DNA from: Pseudomonadota bacterium
GTDB taxonomy: Bacteria; Pseudomonadota; Gammaproteobacteria; Burkholderiales; Burkholderiaceae_C
DNA: 64,000 nucleotides
Direction: 5' to 3'
NCBI GenBank assembly: GCA_020161065.1
Contig: JAIUPH010000028.1
Location: 310,001-374,000 of the forward strand
Part shown: piece by piece, positions 7,527 through 16,190 of the stretch
Layout of the letters: each line of letters opens with the position of its first letter
How positions within the stretch are numbered: position 1 is the first letter of the stretch
Program-made: the position numbers and the translations under genes
The notes under the pieces: generated by a model
Told to the model about the DNA's origin: nothing
The model's database searches: none
Seen by the model: only the letters and a program-made list of their open reading frames with translations

Positions 7527-8834
7527 TCATTTCGGGCGTTTGTCGATCACGCGGCGGGCCTTGCCGACCAGCGTGCGCTCGATCGATTCGGGCAGCCCCA
7601 CCTCGACCGTGGTGCTGACGCCGATCAGCGTCTTGATGCGGTGCTGCAGCTCGCGCGCGATCGCGCCGCGGTCGGCGTCGCGGTGCTCGGGCTGCAGTTC
7701 GCAGCGCACCTGCACCTGGTCGAGCAGGCCGTCGCGCGAGACCACCAGCTGGTACTGCCCCGACAGCAGGCCTTGCTGCAGCACGATCTCTTCCACCTGC
7801 GTGGGAAAGAGGTTGACGCCGCGGATGATCAGCATGTCGTCGCTGCGGCCGACGATCTTGCCCATGCGCCGCATGCTGCGCGCGGTGGGCGGCAGCAGCC
7901 GCGTGAGGTCGCGCGTGCGGTAGCGGATGACGGGCAGCGCCTCCTTGGTCAGCGTGGTGAAGACCAGCTCGCCTTCCGATCCGTCGGGCAGCACCTCGCC
8001 GGTGGCGGGGTCGACGATCTCGGGCAGGAAGTGGTCCTCCCAGATCACCGGGCCGTCCTTGCTTTCGATGCACTCGTTGGCGACGCCCGGGCCCATCACT
8101 TCCGACAGGCCGTAGATGTCGACCGCGTCGATGCCGGCCGAGGCCTCGATCTCGGCGCGCATCGCCTCGGTCCAGGGTTCGGCGCCGAAGATGCCCACGC
8201 TGACCGACATCGCGCGCGGGTCCTTGCCCTGGCGACGGAACTCCTCGACGATCACCTGCATGTAGCTGGGCGTGACCATGATGATGTCGGGGCGGAAGTC
8301 CTCGATCAGCTGCACCTGCTTCTCGGTCTGCCCGCCGCCCATCGGCACCACGGTGCAGCCCAGCTTCTCGGCCGCGTAGTGCGCGCCCAGGCCGCCGGTG
8401 AACAGGCCGTAGCCGTAGGCCACGTGGACGATGTCGCCGGCGCGGCCGCCGGCGGCGCGGATCGAGCGTGCGCCCAGTTGCGCCCAACGTTCGATGTCAC
8501 CCGCCGTGTAGCCCACCACGGTGGGCTTGCCGGTGGTGCCCGACGAGGCGTGGATGCGCACCACGCGCTCGCGCGGCACCGCGAACATGCCGAACGGGTA
8601 GTGGTCGCGCAGGTCCTGCTTGGCGGTGAAGGGAAACTTCGCCAGGTCGGCGAGTTGCCTGCAGTCCGACGGGTGCACGCCCTTGGCGTCGAAGGCGCGG
8701 CGGTAGTGCGGCACGTGGTCGTAGGCGTGCTGCAGCGTCTTGCGCAGCCGCGCGAGTTGCAGCGCCTGCAGCTCGTCGCGGCTGGCGGTCTCGATCGGCT
8801 CCAGGTCGCCGGGCTTGGGGGCTTTGACGGGCAT
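7527..8834 (-). CDS. paaK: Phenylacetate-CoA ligase
   Basis: The 435-residue AMP-forming ligase activates phenylacetate to phenylacetyl-CoA, the first step of the pathway and the source of the inducer. The phosphate-binding loop is SSGTTGKPT at residues 97-105. IYGLSEVMGPG and YRTRDLTRLLPP belong to the adenylate site and hinge, and KIVGRSDDMLIIRGVNLFP starts the C-terminal lid domain. It lies between paaI and paaA, separated from them by 1 and 21 bases. Confidence 0.97.
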   Translation of the reverse strand: MPVKAPKPGDLEPIETASRDELQALQLARLRKTLQHAYDHVPHYRRAFDAKGVHPSDCRQLADLAKFPFTAKQDLRDHYPFGMFAVPRERVVRIHASSGTTGKPTVVGYTAGDIERWAQLGARSIRAAGGRAGDIVHVAYGYGLFTGGLGAHYAAEKLGCTVVPMGGGQTEKQVQLIEDFRPDIIMVTPSYMQVIVEEFRRQGKDPRAMSVSVGIFGAEPWTEAMRAEIEASAGIDAVDIYGLSEVMGPGVANECIESKDGPVIWEDHFLPEIVDPATGEVLPDGSEGELVFTTLTKEALPVIRYRTRDLTRLLPPTARSMRRMGKIVGRSDDMLIIRGVNLFPTQVEEIVLQQGLLSGQYQLVVSRDGLLDQVQVRCELQPEHRDADRGAIARELQHRIKTLIGVSTTVEVGLPESIERTLVGKARRVIDKRPK

Positions 8835-8835
8835 C

Positions 8836-9345
8836 TCAGGCCTTCGCTCGGGTTCGGGTGACGGGCAGGTTCGGCACGATCAGCTTGTCGGGCAGCGTCA
8901 TCGAGCGGCCGCGGAAGGCGGCGATGCGGCGGCCGTCCTGGTCGCGCACGTCGATGTCGTAGACGCCGGTGCGGCGGGTCTTGGCCACCTCGCTGGCGGT
9001 GGCGATCAGCACGTCGCCCAGGCGCGCGCTGGCGATGATGTTGACGTCGAAGCCCGAGGCCACGCTCAGCTCGTTGTAGGCGTTGCAGGCGTAGGCGAAG
9101 GTGGAGTCGGCCAGCGTCGTCATCAGCCCGCCGTGGCAGATGGCGTGGCCGTTGAGCATGTCGCGCCGCACCGGCATGCGCATCTGCGCGCTGCCGGGGC
9201 CGACGGCGACCATCTCCATGCCTAAAGCGCGACTGACCTGGTCGTCGGCCCACATCGCGTCGCGCACGGCCTCGGCCACCAGCTGCGGCGTGGCATCGCT
9301 GGTGCCCATCACGCCCGTCACGCCTGTCACGCCCGTCCCGCTCAT
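8836..9345 (-). CDS. paaI: Hydroxyphenylacetyl-CoA thioesterase PaaI
   Basis: The 169-residue hotdog-fold thioesterase has the motif NGHAICHGGLMTTLADSTFA (HGG and the conserved Asp). PaaI rescues CoA from dead-end hydroxylated phenylacetyl-CoA species. The N-terminus holds a short in-frame repeat coding GVTGVTGVM (9-base units, 9311-9337), which makes this PaaI slightly longer than usual. Only two bases separate it from the paaG stop. A start further upstream would run into paaG, so this ATG is well supported. Confidence 0.93.
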   Translation of the reverse strand: MSGTGVTGVTGVMGTSDATPQLVAEAVRDAMWADDQVSRALGMEMVAVGPGSAQMRMPVRRDMLNGHAICHGGLMTTLADSTFAYACNAYNELSVASGFDVNIIASARLGDVLIATASEVAKTRRTGVYDIDVRDQDGRRIAAFRGRSMTLPDKLIVPNLPVTRTRAKA

Positions 9346-9347
9346 GG

Positions 9348-10142
9348 TCAGCGGTCCTTGAAGACGGCGGCGCGCTTGGCCAGGAAGGCCGATACGCCCT
9401 CGGCGAAGTCGTGCCCACGGCCCAGTTCGCCCTGCAACCGCGCTTCCAGGCTGAGCGCCTGGGCGTAGTCGAGTTCCAGCGACTCGTCCAGCGCGCGGCG
9501 CGTCGCGGCCAGCGCGCGCGTGGGCATGGCGGCCAGGCGCTGGGCCAGCGCCAGCGCGCTGCTCATCAGCTCGGCGTCGTCCACCACCTGCCAGATCAGG
9601 CCCATGGCCTTGGCGTCGGCGGCCGGCAGCTTGTCGCCCGTCAGCGTCAGCGCCAGCGCGTTGGCGCGGCCCACCAGGCGCGGCAGCAGCCAGGTGCCGC
9701 CGCAATCGGGCACCAGGCCGATCTTGCTGAAGGCCTGGATGAAGCTGGCGCCGCGCGCCGCGACCACGAGGTCGCAACCCAGCGCCAGGTTGGCGCCGGC
9801 GCCGGCGGCCACGCCGTTGACGGCGGCGATCACCGGCACCGGCATCGTGCGCACGCGCAAGGCCAGCGGCTTGTAGTGGCGTTCCACCACGGCGGCAACG
9901 TCGGGCGCATGGCCGGCGGGCGCGGCCATCGCCGGGTCGGCCAGGTCCTGGCCGGCGCAGAAGCCGCGGCCGGCGCCGGTCAGCACCACGGCGCGCACGG
10001 CGGCATCGTCGGCGGCGGCCTGCAGCGCCGGCAGCAGTTCGGCATGCATCGCCGCGGTGAAGCTGTTGAGCTGCGCCGGGCGGTTGAGCGTCAGCACCCG
10101 CACGGGGCCTTCACTGGCGACGAGGACGAGGGGCTCGGACAT
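9348..10142 (-). CDS. paaG: 1,2-epoxyphenylacetyl-CoA isomerase PaaG
   Basis: The 264-residue crotonase-fold protein converts the ring epoxide into the seven-membered oxepin-CoA. It shows RGFCAGQDLADP with the oxyanion-hole Gly, GVAAGAGANLALGCDL, and FIQAFSKIGLVPDCGGTWLL, where the Asp of VPDCGG is the isomerase-type catalytic residue. It is the first gene of the leftward operon. Its ATG is preceded by GCGGAG at a short distance. The promoter and TetR operator lie about 40-80 bases upstream. Confidence 0.93.
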   Translation of the reverse strand: MSEPLVLVASEGPVRVLTLNRPAQLNSFTAAMHAELLPALQAAADDAAVRAVVLTGAGRGFCAGQDLADPAMAAPAGHAPDVAAVVERHYKPLALRVRTMPVPVIAAVNGVAAGAGANLALGCDLVVAARGASFIQAFSKIGLVPDCGGTWLLPRLVGRANALALTLTGDKLPAADAKAMGLIWQVVDDAELMSSALALAQRLAAMPTRALAATRRALDESLELDYAQALSLEARLQGELGRGHDFAEGVSAFLAKRAAVFKDR

Positions 10143-10179
10143 CGGGTCTCCGCGATGGATGGCAAGGCCGGTTGGATTG

Positions 10180-10193
10180 ACCGACCGGTCGGT
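10180..10193. promoter_or_regulatory. PaaR (TetR) operator, perfect palindrome
   Basis: ACCGACCGGTCGGT is a perfect 14-base palindrome. It lies 38 bases upstream of the paaG start and immediately downstream of the predicted -10 box, where bound repressor would block initiation. Its form agrees with TetR-type operators I recall upstream of betaproteobacterial paa genes. PaaR (3022-3639) is the obvious ligand. The same gap separates the operon from the rightward oligopeptidase gene, whose start is 92 bases away. Confidence 0.8.
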
Positions 10194-10195
10194 AA

Positions 10196-10225
10196 ATTAT
10201 CGAGGATCAATTTGATCGCTCGCAA
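10196..10225 (-). promoter_or_regulatory. Predicted sigma-70 promoter of the paa operon with embedded inverted repeat
   Basis: Read leftwards, TTGCGA (10220-10225) and GATAAT (10196-10201) are separated by 18 bases. They sit just upstream of the TetR palindrome. The spacer holds a second inverted repeat, GATCAA-T-TTGATC (10205-10217), which could be another operator. The region is clearly less GC-rich than the flanking genes, as promoters are. Confidence 0.6.
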
Positions 10226-10284
10226 GCCCGGGACAAACCCGCGCCCGGCACCGGCCGCCGGTGGCGAACGCACAATCCGCCCCC

Positions 10285-12180
10285 ATGTTGAAAACCACCC
10301 TCCTCTGCGGCGCCCTGTGCGCCACCTTTGCCATGCTTGCCGACACCGCCGACGCCGCCACCGCCGCGCCCCGCAACCGCGCCGAGATCCCGGCCGAGTT
10401 CCGCTGGGATTTCAGCGCCATCTACAAGGACTGGCCGGCCTGGGAGGCCGGCATGGCCGAGATGGAGCGCCAGATGGACGCCTTTGCCAAGCTCAAGGGC
10501 AGCCTGGCGCAGGGCCCGCAGGCGCTGCTGAAGGCCTACCAGTCGTACGACCAGATCGGCAAGCTGCAGTACCTGGTGTACCGCTACCCGCAACTGCAGC
10601 GCGACGTGGACACGCGCGACCAGGCCGTGGCGGCGCGCTTCCAGCGCGTGGGCGCGGTGTTCGCCAAGTTCGACGCCGCCACTTCGTGGTTCACGCCCGA
10701 GTTGCTGACGCTGCCCGAGGCCACGGTGCGCGGCTGGCTCGACGCCACGCCCGCGCTGGCGCCTTACCGCCACGGCATCCTCAACGAGTTCCGCCGCCGC
10801 GCCCACGTGCTGGACGAGAAGGGCGAGCGCATCCTGTCGCTGGCCGGGCCGACGGCCGGGTCGCCCGGCACCATCTACGAAGAGCTGTCGACCACCGACA
10901 TCCAGTTCCCCACCGTCACCTTCAGCGACGGCAGCTCGGTCAAGCTGGCGCCCGGCGCCTACGCCGCGCTGCTGGAGTCCAACCCCAACCAGGCCGACCG
11001 CGCCAAGGCCGCACAGGCCCACCTGGGCGCCTATGCCGCCACGGCCGCGAGTTATGCCGCCAGCTACAAGGGGGTGCTGGATCGCGACTGGTTCCTGACC
11101 CAGGCCCGCAACTTCCCGACCACGCTGGACGCCGCGCTGTTCAGCGACAACGTGCCGCGCAGCGTGGTGGAAAACCTGATCGCCGCCGCCCGCGCCGGCA
11201 CCGAGCCGCTGCGCCGCTACCTGCGGCTGCGCCAAAAGCTGCTGGGGCTGAAGGAATACCACACCTACGACAACTTCCAGCCGCTGTACCGCACCGACAA
11301 GAAGTACCCCTACCCCGAGGCGCGCGCCGTGGTGCTGGAATCGGTGGCGCCGCTCGGCGAGGATTACCTCAAGCGTTACCGCAACTTCGTCTCCGGCGGC
11401 CGCATCGACGTCTACGAAAGCGAGGGCAAGCGCAGCGGCGCGTACAGCGCCGGCGTCTACGGCGTCGGCCCCTACCTGCTGCTGAACCACAACGACACGA
11501 TGGACGCGATGTTCACGCTGGCCCACGAGGCGGGCCACGCGATGCACACCGTGCTGAGCTACGAGAACCAGCCCTACTCCACATCCGACTACACCATCTT
11601 CGTCGCCGAGGTGGCCAGCACCACCAACGAGCGCTTCCTGCTCGAGCACCTGCTGAAGAAGTCGACCGATCCGAAAGAGCGCTTCCTGCTGCTGCAGCAC
11701 GCGGCCGACCAGATCATGGGCACCTTCTACACGCAGGTGATGTTCGCCGACTTTGAGCTGCGCGCGCACCAGCTCGTCGAGCAAGGCCAGGGCGCCACCG
11801 CCGAGGTGCTCAACCAGCTCTACCTGCAGATGCTGAAGGACTACTACGGCGACGCGGTGACCGTCGACGACTTCTACAAGCACACCTGGGCGCGCATCGG
11901 CCACTTCTTCCGCACGCCGTACTACGTGTACCAGTACGCCACCTGCTTCGCCTCGTCGGCCCAGCTCTTCAAGGCCATGACCAGTGGCGACGAGGCGGCG
12001 CGCAAGGCCGCCACCGAGCGCTACCTGACGCTGCTGAAGAGCGGCGGCAACGACTACCCGATGGAGCAGCTGAAGAAGGCCGGCGTCGACCTCACCCAGC
12101 CCGGCCCGGTGCAGGCGGTGATCGCCCAGATGGACGAGCTGGTGACGCGGATGGAGAAGGAGGCGGCGGCGATCCGCTGA
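10285..12180 (+). CDS. M3-family oligoendopeptidase (PepF-like), secreted or periplasmic
   Basis: The 631-residue zinc metallopeptidase has HEAGH at residues 414-418 and the third-ligand region EVASTTNERF shortly after, as in the M3 family. The N-terminus MLKTTLLCGALCATFAMLAD followed by TADAATA reads as a cleavable signal peptide, so it probably acts on oligopeptides in the periplasm rather than the cytosol where PepF normally works. The ATG at 10285 is preferred over a GTG at 10261 because it places the signal peptide properly. It is divergent from the paa operon and no functional link to phenylacetate is evident. Confidence 0.9.
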   Translation: MLKTTLLCGALCATFAMLADTADAATAAPRNRAEIPAEFRWDFSAIYKDWPAWEAGMAEMERQMDAFAKLKGSLAQGPQALLKAYQSYDQIGKLQYLVYRYPQLQRDVDTRDQAVAARFQRVGAVFAKFDAATSWFTPELLTLPEATVRGWLDATPALAPYRHGILNEFRRRAHVLDEKGERILSLAGPTAGSPGTIYEELSTTDIQFPTVTFSDGSSVKLAPGAYAALLESNPNQADRAKAAQAHLGAYAATAASYAASYKGVLDRDWFLTQARNFPTTLDAALFSDNVPRSVVENLIAAARAGTEPLRRYLRLRQKLLGLKEYHTYDNFQPLYRTDKKYPYPEARAVVLESVAPLGEDYLKRYRNFVSGGRIDVYESEGKRSGAYSAGVYGVGPYLLLNHNDTMDAMFTLAHEAGHAMHTVLSYENQPYSTSDYTIFVAEVASTTNERFLLEHLLKKSTDPKERFLLLQHAADQIMGTFYTQVMFADFELRAHQLVEQGQGATAEVLNQLYLQMLKDYYGDAVTVDDFYKHTWARIGHFFRTPYYVYQYATCFASSAQLFKAMTSGDEAARKAATERYLTLLKSGGNDYPMEQLKKAGVDLTQPGPVQAVIAQMDELVTRMEKEAAAIR

Positions 12181-12203
12181 GCGCGGCGGCTATCGCGCCG
12201 CAC

Positions 12204-13076
12204 TCAGGGCCCGCAGAACAGGCGCTCGAGCTCCAATTCCCATCGGTCGCCGAGGAGGCGATAGCCGCCGCGGCTGGGATGGATTTCGTTGCGCCAGTGC
12301 ATGGTGGGGCCGGTATCGTCGGGCGTGGCAGGCTTGAGCGTGCCTTGGCTGTCGACCACGTGAATGGTGGGATCGGCTGTCGCGATGTCCAGGATCAGCC
12401 GCCGGACGCGAGCAAGCAGTTCCTGCGCGAGCGCGGCCCAGTCTTCCTTCGGCACGCCGAATGCCTTGACGGCCTTGTACAGCCAAGGCCCGAAGCCAGC
12501 CCCAGCGCCCGCATTGCGCGGCGTCACGATATCGTAGGTATGCAACACGATGGGAAGCTCGCGGTTCCACTTCGAGCTGCTGCGGCGCTGAAGCAGCAAC
12601 TCGAAGACCTCGCGCGCATGACTCTCGAAAGTGGCCCAGCCGGGCTCGCTGATGTAGCGGCTTGCAGGGCCGGGCGGCCCCCACTCACCGGCCTTGGCGA
12701 GCAATCGTTTCGCCGGCGGCTGGTTCGGCGGCGACTGCGAGGCCGAGATCACATCATTGCCCAAGCCAGACAGCAGCAAGGCCGTCCAGCGGCGCTCTTG
12801 CGCGCCGCACAGCAATTGCAGGAAGGTGCCGTTGCTGGTGCTGTCGGTCATGTGCACCAGTTCTGCTCCCGGGCGCGCGCAGTTCACCGCCACGGCCATT
12901 CTGGACAGGGACATCTTGTCGAACAGATTGCTCGTCAGCCAGGGCGGGATCGCGCCGACCGAGAACCAGGAATCGCCTTGCGCCAGGAAATGCAGCGCGT
13001 AGTTGCCGATCGGAAAGGGGCCGACCTCGCCGCCACCGATCAGTTCTGCGGGCGAAATCACCAGGATGTCAGTCAT
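12204..13076 (-). CDS. SGNH/GDSL-type hydrolase-like protein
   Basis: The 290-residue protein has the SGNH blocks: QGDSWFS (catalytic Ser region), SGLGNDVI (Gly-Asn-Asp) and NEIHPSRGGY (His with a preceding acidic or polar residue). These suggest an esterase or acyl hydrolase. Natural substrate unknown. No signal peptide is visible. It follows the alpha/beta hydrolase gene by 12 bases and is preceded by GAGGAC, so the two are probably co-transcribed. GC content and codon choice look somewhat lower in GC than neighbours, which may mean acquisition. It converges on the peptidase gene with a 23-base gap. Confidence 0.7.
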   Translation of the reverse strand: MTDILVISPAELIGGGEVGPFPIGNYALHFLAQGDSWFSVGAIPPWLTSNLFDKMSLSRMAVAVNCARPGAELVHMTDSTSNGTFLQLLCGAQERRWTALLLSGLGNDVISASQSPPNQPPAKRLLAKAGEWGPPGPASRYISEPGWATFESHAREVFELLLQRRSSSKWNRELPIVLHTYDIVTPRNAGAGAGFGPWLYKAVKAFGVPKEDWAALAQELLARVRRLILDIATADPTIHVVDSQGTLKPATPDDTGPTMHWRNEIHPSRGGYRLLGDRWELELERLFCGP

Positions 13077-13088
13077 GGTGGGCCGTCC

Positions 13089-14003
13089 TCAATCGAACTG
13101 TGGAAGCTGCGGCAGCTTCAAGCAGGGCGCACCGGGCTCGCGGCGGCTACGCAGGCGATACACCACCTCACGCTCGATGGCCTCGACGTTGACCGCCGGA
13201 TCCAGCAGCACGGGTTGCCCCGTCAGCGCCTGGGTGAAAAACTGGCAGACATTCAACTCGCCGTTCATCGCACCCTTGCCAAATACTTCGTGGTCGTCGT
13301 CCTTCTGACCCAAGGGGCCCATGCGTGACAGGTCGATGTAGCGTGCATGCGGCGCCAGCGGCTGAGCCGTTCCCAGACCCAGCGGCTGTGCGCCGGCGGG
13401 GCGGCCGTCGGTGGAGTTCGCCAGCACCCGGTCGTCACGGTTCCAAGTCACGAAGCTCCGTTCCCGCTGCGCCAGCGCGTCCAGCCAGGTGGCATGGCCC
13501 ACGTCGTCGGCGTCCGGCTGGGAAAGCAGCACCGCGCTGAACAGCCCATTCGCTTGCGGCCAGTGGTTGTCGCGCAGCGCGCGCTCGACCACGATCGACC
13601 CCATGCTGTGAACCAGCAAGGCAGGTCGCATGGCTCCTGGATAGTTGGATTGGAATTGCTGCAAGCCAGCCAATACCTGTCCGAGCACGGCCCCTCCGGC
13701 GGCCGTATGGCTGAGTGGTACCTCGCGATCGAAGACGTTGAAGCCTTTGAACGCCGAGTCCCAGTTGAACATCAGGACGTTGACGCCATAGCCGCGCTCG
13801 ATCTTGTGCACGGCCAGACCTTGCGTGAAGCTGCCGCCCAAGAGGCTTTTGCCCGGCTCCTTGCCACGGCCGTGCACGAACAGTACCAGCGGCTTCCCGC
13901 CAGACGTCAAGGGCTGCAGCACCGCCGCCAATTGATCCATCCGCCAGGCTTTCGCATCGGAGGTGTACAGCGGCGTTTCGGGATCGAACTTCATCTTCGC
14001 CAT
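13089..14003 (-). CDS. Alpha/beta-hydrolase-fold protein (lipase/esterase-like)
   Basis: The 304-residue protein has LVLFVHGRGKEPG (oxyanion-hole strand and HG) and LLVHSMGSIVVERAL, a nucleophile elbow with Ser in S-M-G context. The first Gly of the classic G-x-S-x-G is Val here. A downstream Asp (SQPDADDVGH) and a His near DDHEVFG could complete the triad. There is no signal peptide. GGAGGAG precedes the ATG. It pairs with the SGNH-like gene downstream. The pairing of two small hydrolases is reminiscent of lipolytic effector or accessory modules, but no secretion gene is near, so the role is open. Confidence 0.7.
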   Translation of the reverse strand: MAKMKFDPETPLYTSDAKAWRMDQLAAVLQPLTSGGKPLVLFVHGRGKEPGKSLLGGSFTQGLAVHKIERGYGVNVLMFNWDSAFKGFNVFDREVPLSHTAAGGAVLGQVLAGLQQFQSNYPGAMRPALLVHSMGSIVVERALRDNHWPQANGLFSAVLLSQPDADDVGHATWLDALAQRERSFVTWNRDDRVLANSTDGRPAGAQPLGLGTAQPLAPHARYIDLSRMGPLGQKDDDHEVFGKGAMNGELNVCQFFTQALTGQPVLLDPAVNVEAIEREVVYRLRSRREPGAPCLKLPQLPQFD

Positions 14004-14075
14004 TTCTCCTCCTCACGGCCCAGCATGGGCCGCGGGCCGACTGTGCTGTCTGCGCGGATTCGTGTCGTCATTCGA

Positions 14076-16190
14076 TCAGGGGACAGCCCTGGTTTGGGCC
14101 GTCATCTTCAGCGTCGCCCCGCGCACCTCGAAGCGCACGCGGTCGATCTCGCGGCCGTCGGCGGCCAGCAGGCGCAACTCGTGGCGGCCGGGCCAGGGGG
14201 CCCAGCGCAGGCGCGGGCCCTGGCCGAGGCGGCGGCCGTCGAGTTCCCAGATGCCGCCCTCGCCTTCGAAGCGGATGCGCTGCACGGCGGCCGGCATGTC
14301 GGGGTCCAGCGCGTAGATCGCGCCGTTGCCGGGGCTGCGGATGCCGGGCCGCCCGGCGGCGGGGCGCGCCACCAGCGCGCCGGCTGAGGCCGTGCCGGCG
14401 ATGAACCATTCGCCGCGCGGCGGCTCTGGTACGTTCGCATAACGCAGCATGCGATGCTCCACGCCGGCCGGCGGCGCCGGCGCGCGCGAGGGCTGGCCGC
14501 GGTGCAGGTGCGCCATCACCGCGGCCCACACCGGCGCCGCGCCGCTGATGCCGCTGACGTCGTGCATCGGCTGCCCGCCGGCGTTGCCGATCCACACGCC
14601 CACGGTGTAGCGCTCGCTGAAGCCCACGCACCAGTTGTCGCGCATGTCCTTGCTGGTGCCGGTCTTCACCGCCGCGAAGCCGCGCGTGCGCAAGGGGCTG
14701 TCGAGGCCGAAGGTCAGCGCGCGGGCGTTGTTGTCGGCCAGGATGTCGGCCACCAGGTGGCTGGCCGCCGCCGTCGCCACGCGGCGCGGCGCCGGGCGCG
14801 GCTGGCCGGGCAATGCCGCGGGGGCGTAGACGCCGCCGTTGGCCAGGCTGCGGTAGGCGTTGCTCAAGGCCAGCAGCGAGACGTCGGCGCTGCCCAGCGC
14901 CAGCGACAGGCCGTACCAGCCGCCGCTTTCCTTCAAGCCGAAACCGAAAGCGTTGAGGCGCGCGTGCAGCGCATCGGGCGGCAGCAGCGCGGCCACGCGA
15001 ACCGCGGGGATGTTGAGGCTGGCGCCCAAGGCGGTGCGCGCGCTGACCAGGCCCTTGAAGTCCTTGTCGTAGTTCTGCGGCAGGTAGATGCCGGCCTGCG
15101 TCGGCACCTCGGCCGGGCCGTCGTCCAGCAGGCTGGCCGGCGTGAGCAGCCGCCGCTCGAAGGCCAGGCCGTAGACGAAGGGCTTGAGCGTGGAGCCGGC
15201 CTGGCGCCGCGCCAGCACGCCGTCGACCTGCGCCGCGGCCGAGCTGTCGCCGTTGGCGCCCACCCAGGCCAGCACCTCGCCGCTTGCGTTGTCCAGCACC
15301 AGCACCGCGCCGTCTTCGACCTGACGGCCTTGCAGTTCGGCCAGCTGCTGCTGCAGCGCGCGCCGCGCCACGCGCTGCAACCCGGCATCGATGCTGCTGC
15401 GCTGCGCCGCCGGCCCGTCGCGCCGCAGCACCAGCCGCGCGTAGTGCGGCGCCAGCGCCTCGCCCAGCAGCGGCTGCGGCCGCCGTTGCAAGGCCTGGGC
15501 GGCGAGGATCTCGATGCCGAGGCAGGGCTGCTGCATCTCCTTCAACACGCCGCAGGCGCGCTGCGCCACGCGCTCGGCGCCGGCGTTGGGGCCGCGCACC
15601 AGCGCGGCGACCAGCGCGGCTTCCTGCGCGTCCAGCCCGCTCGGGTGCTTGCCGAACAGCGTCTGCGCCAGCGCGTTGACGCCCACCAGCTCGCCGCGCA
15701 GCGGCACGGTGTTGAGGTAGGCCTCCAGCACCTGCGCCTTGGTCCAGCGCTGCTCCAGCCGGCGCGCCAGCCAGGCCTGGCCGAGCTTCTGCCAGGCGCT
15801 GCGGCCGCCGGCCGGCCGCGCCAGGCCTTCGTCGATCAGCCCGGCGAACTGCATGGTCAGCGTCGACGCGCCGCGCGTGCGGGTGTCGATCAGGTTGCCC
15901 CAGGCACTGCGCGCCGCCGCCGCCCAGTCGACGCCGCTGTGCTGCCAGAAGCGCCGGTCTTCGCTGAGCACCAGCGCCTGCAGCAGCGCCGGCGACACGT
16001 CCTGCAGCGCCACCCAGGGCCCGCGGCGCACGCTGGCGTCGACGCGCAGCGTCTGCAGCGGCTCGCCATGACGGTCCAGCAGCAGCAGGTCGGACGGCCG
16101 GTGCGCCGCCTTCACCTCGTCGAAGCTGGGCTGCGCCGAAGCCGCCGTGCAGCACGCCAGCATCAGCAGCGCGAGCCACCAAGCTTTCAA
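14076..16190 (-). CDS. pbpC: Penicillin-binding protein 1C
   Basis: The 704-residue protein begins with a signal/anchor (MKAWWLALLMLACCTAASAQ). Glycosyltransferase motifs include EDRRFWQHSGVD (77 onward) and RGASTLTMQ. The transpeptidase domain has STLK (333-336), the SLN motif and KTGTS (509-513). The last 100 or so residues form the BiPBP_C domain typical of PBP1C. Its start overlaps the alpha-2-macroglobulin stop by ATGA. The pairing with a bacterial alpha-2-macroglobulin is a widespread, conserved arrangement thought to link cell-wall repair to periplasmic protease defence. Confidence 0.95.
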   Translation of the reverse strand: MKAWWLALLMLACCTAASAQPSFDEVKAAHRPSDLLLLDRHGEPLQTLRVDASVRRGPWVALQDVSPALLQALVLSEDRRFWQHSGVDWAAAARSAWGNLIDTRTRGASTLTMQFAGLIDEGLARPAGGRSAWQKLGQAWLARRLEQRWTKAQVLEAYLNTVPLRGELVGVNALAQTLFGKHPSGLDAQEAALVAALVRGPNAGAERVAQRACGVLKEMQQPCLGIEILAAQALQRRPQPLLGEALAPHYARLVLRRDGPAAQRSSIDAGLQRVARRALQQQLAELQGRQVEDGAVLVLDNASGEVLAWVGANGDSSAAAQVDGVLARRQAGSTLKPFVYGLAFERRLLTPASLLDDGPAEVPTQAGIYLPQNYDKDFKGLVSARTALGASLNIPAVRVAALLPPDALHARLNAFGFGLKESGGWYGLSLALGSADVSLLALSNAYRSLANGGVYAPAALPGQPRPAPRRVATAAASHLVADILADNNARALTFGLDSPLRTRGFAAVKTGTSKDMRDNWCVGFSERYTVGVWIGNAGGQPMHDVSGISGAAPVWAAVMAHLHRGQPSRAPAPPAGVEHRMLRYANVPEPPRGEWFIAGTASAGALVARPAAGRPGIRSPGNGAIYALDPDMPAAVQRIRFEGEGGIWELDGRRLGQGPRLRWAPWPGRHELRLLAADGREIDRVRFEVRGATLKMTAQTRAVP

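Noticed and set aside
5316-8861. An 1181-codon forward frame across paaC-paaK
   Set aside because: Shadow of the paa operon; composition is typical of antisense frames in DNA this GC-rich.
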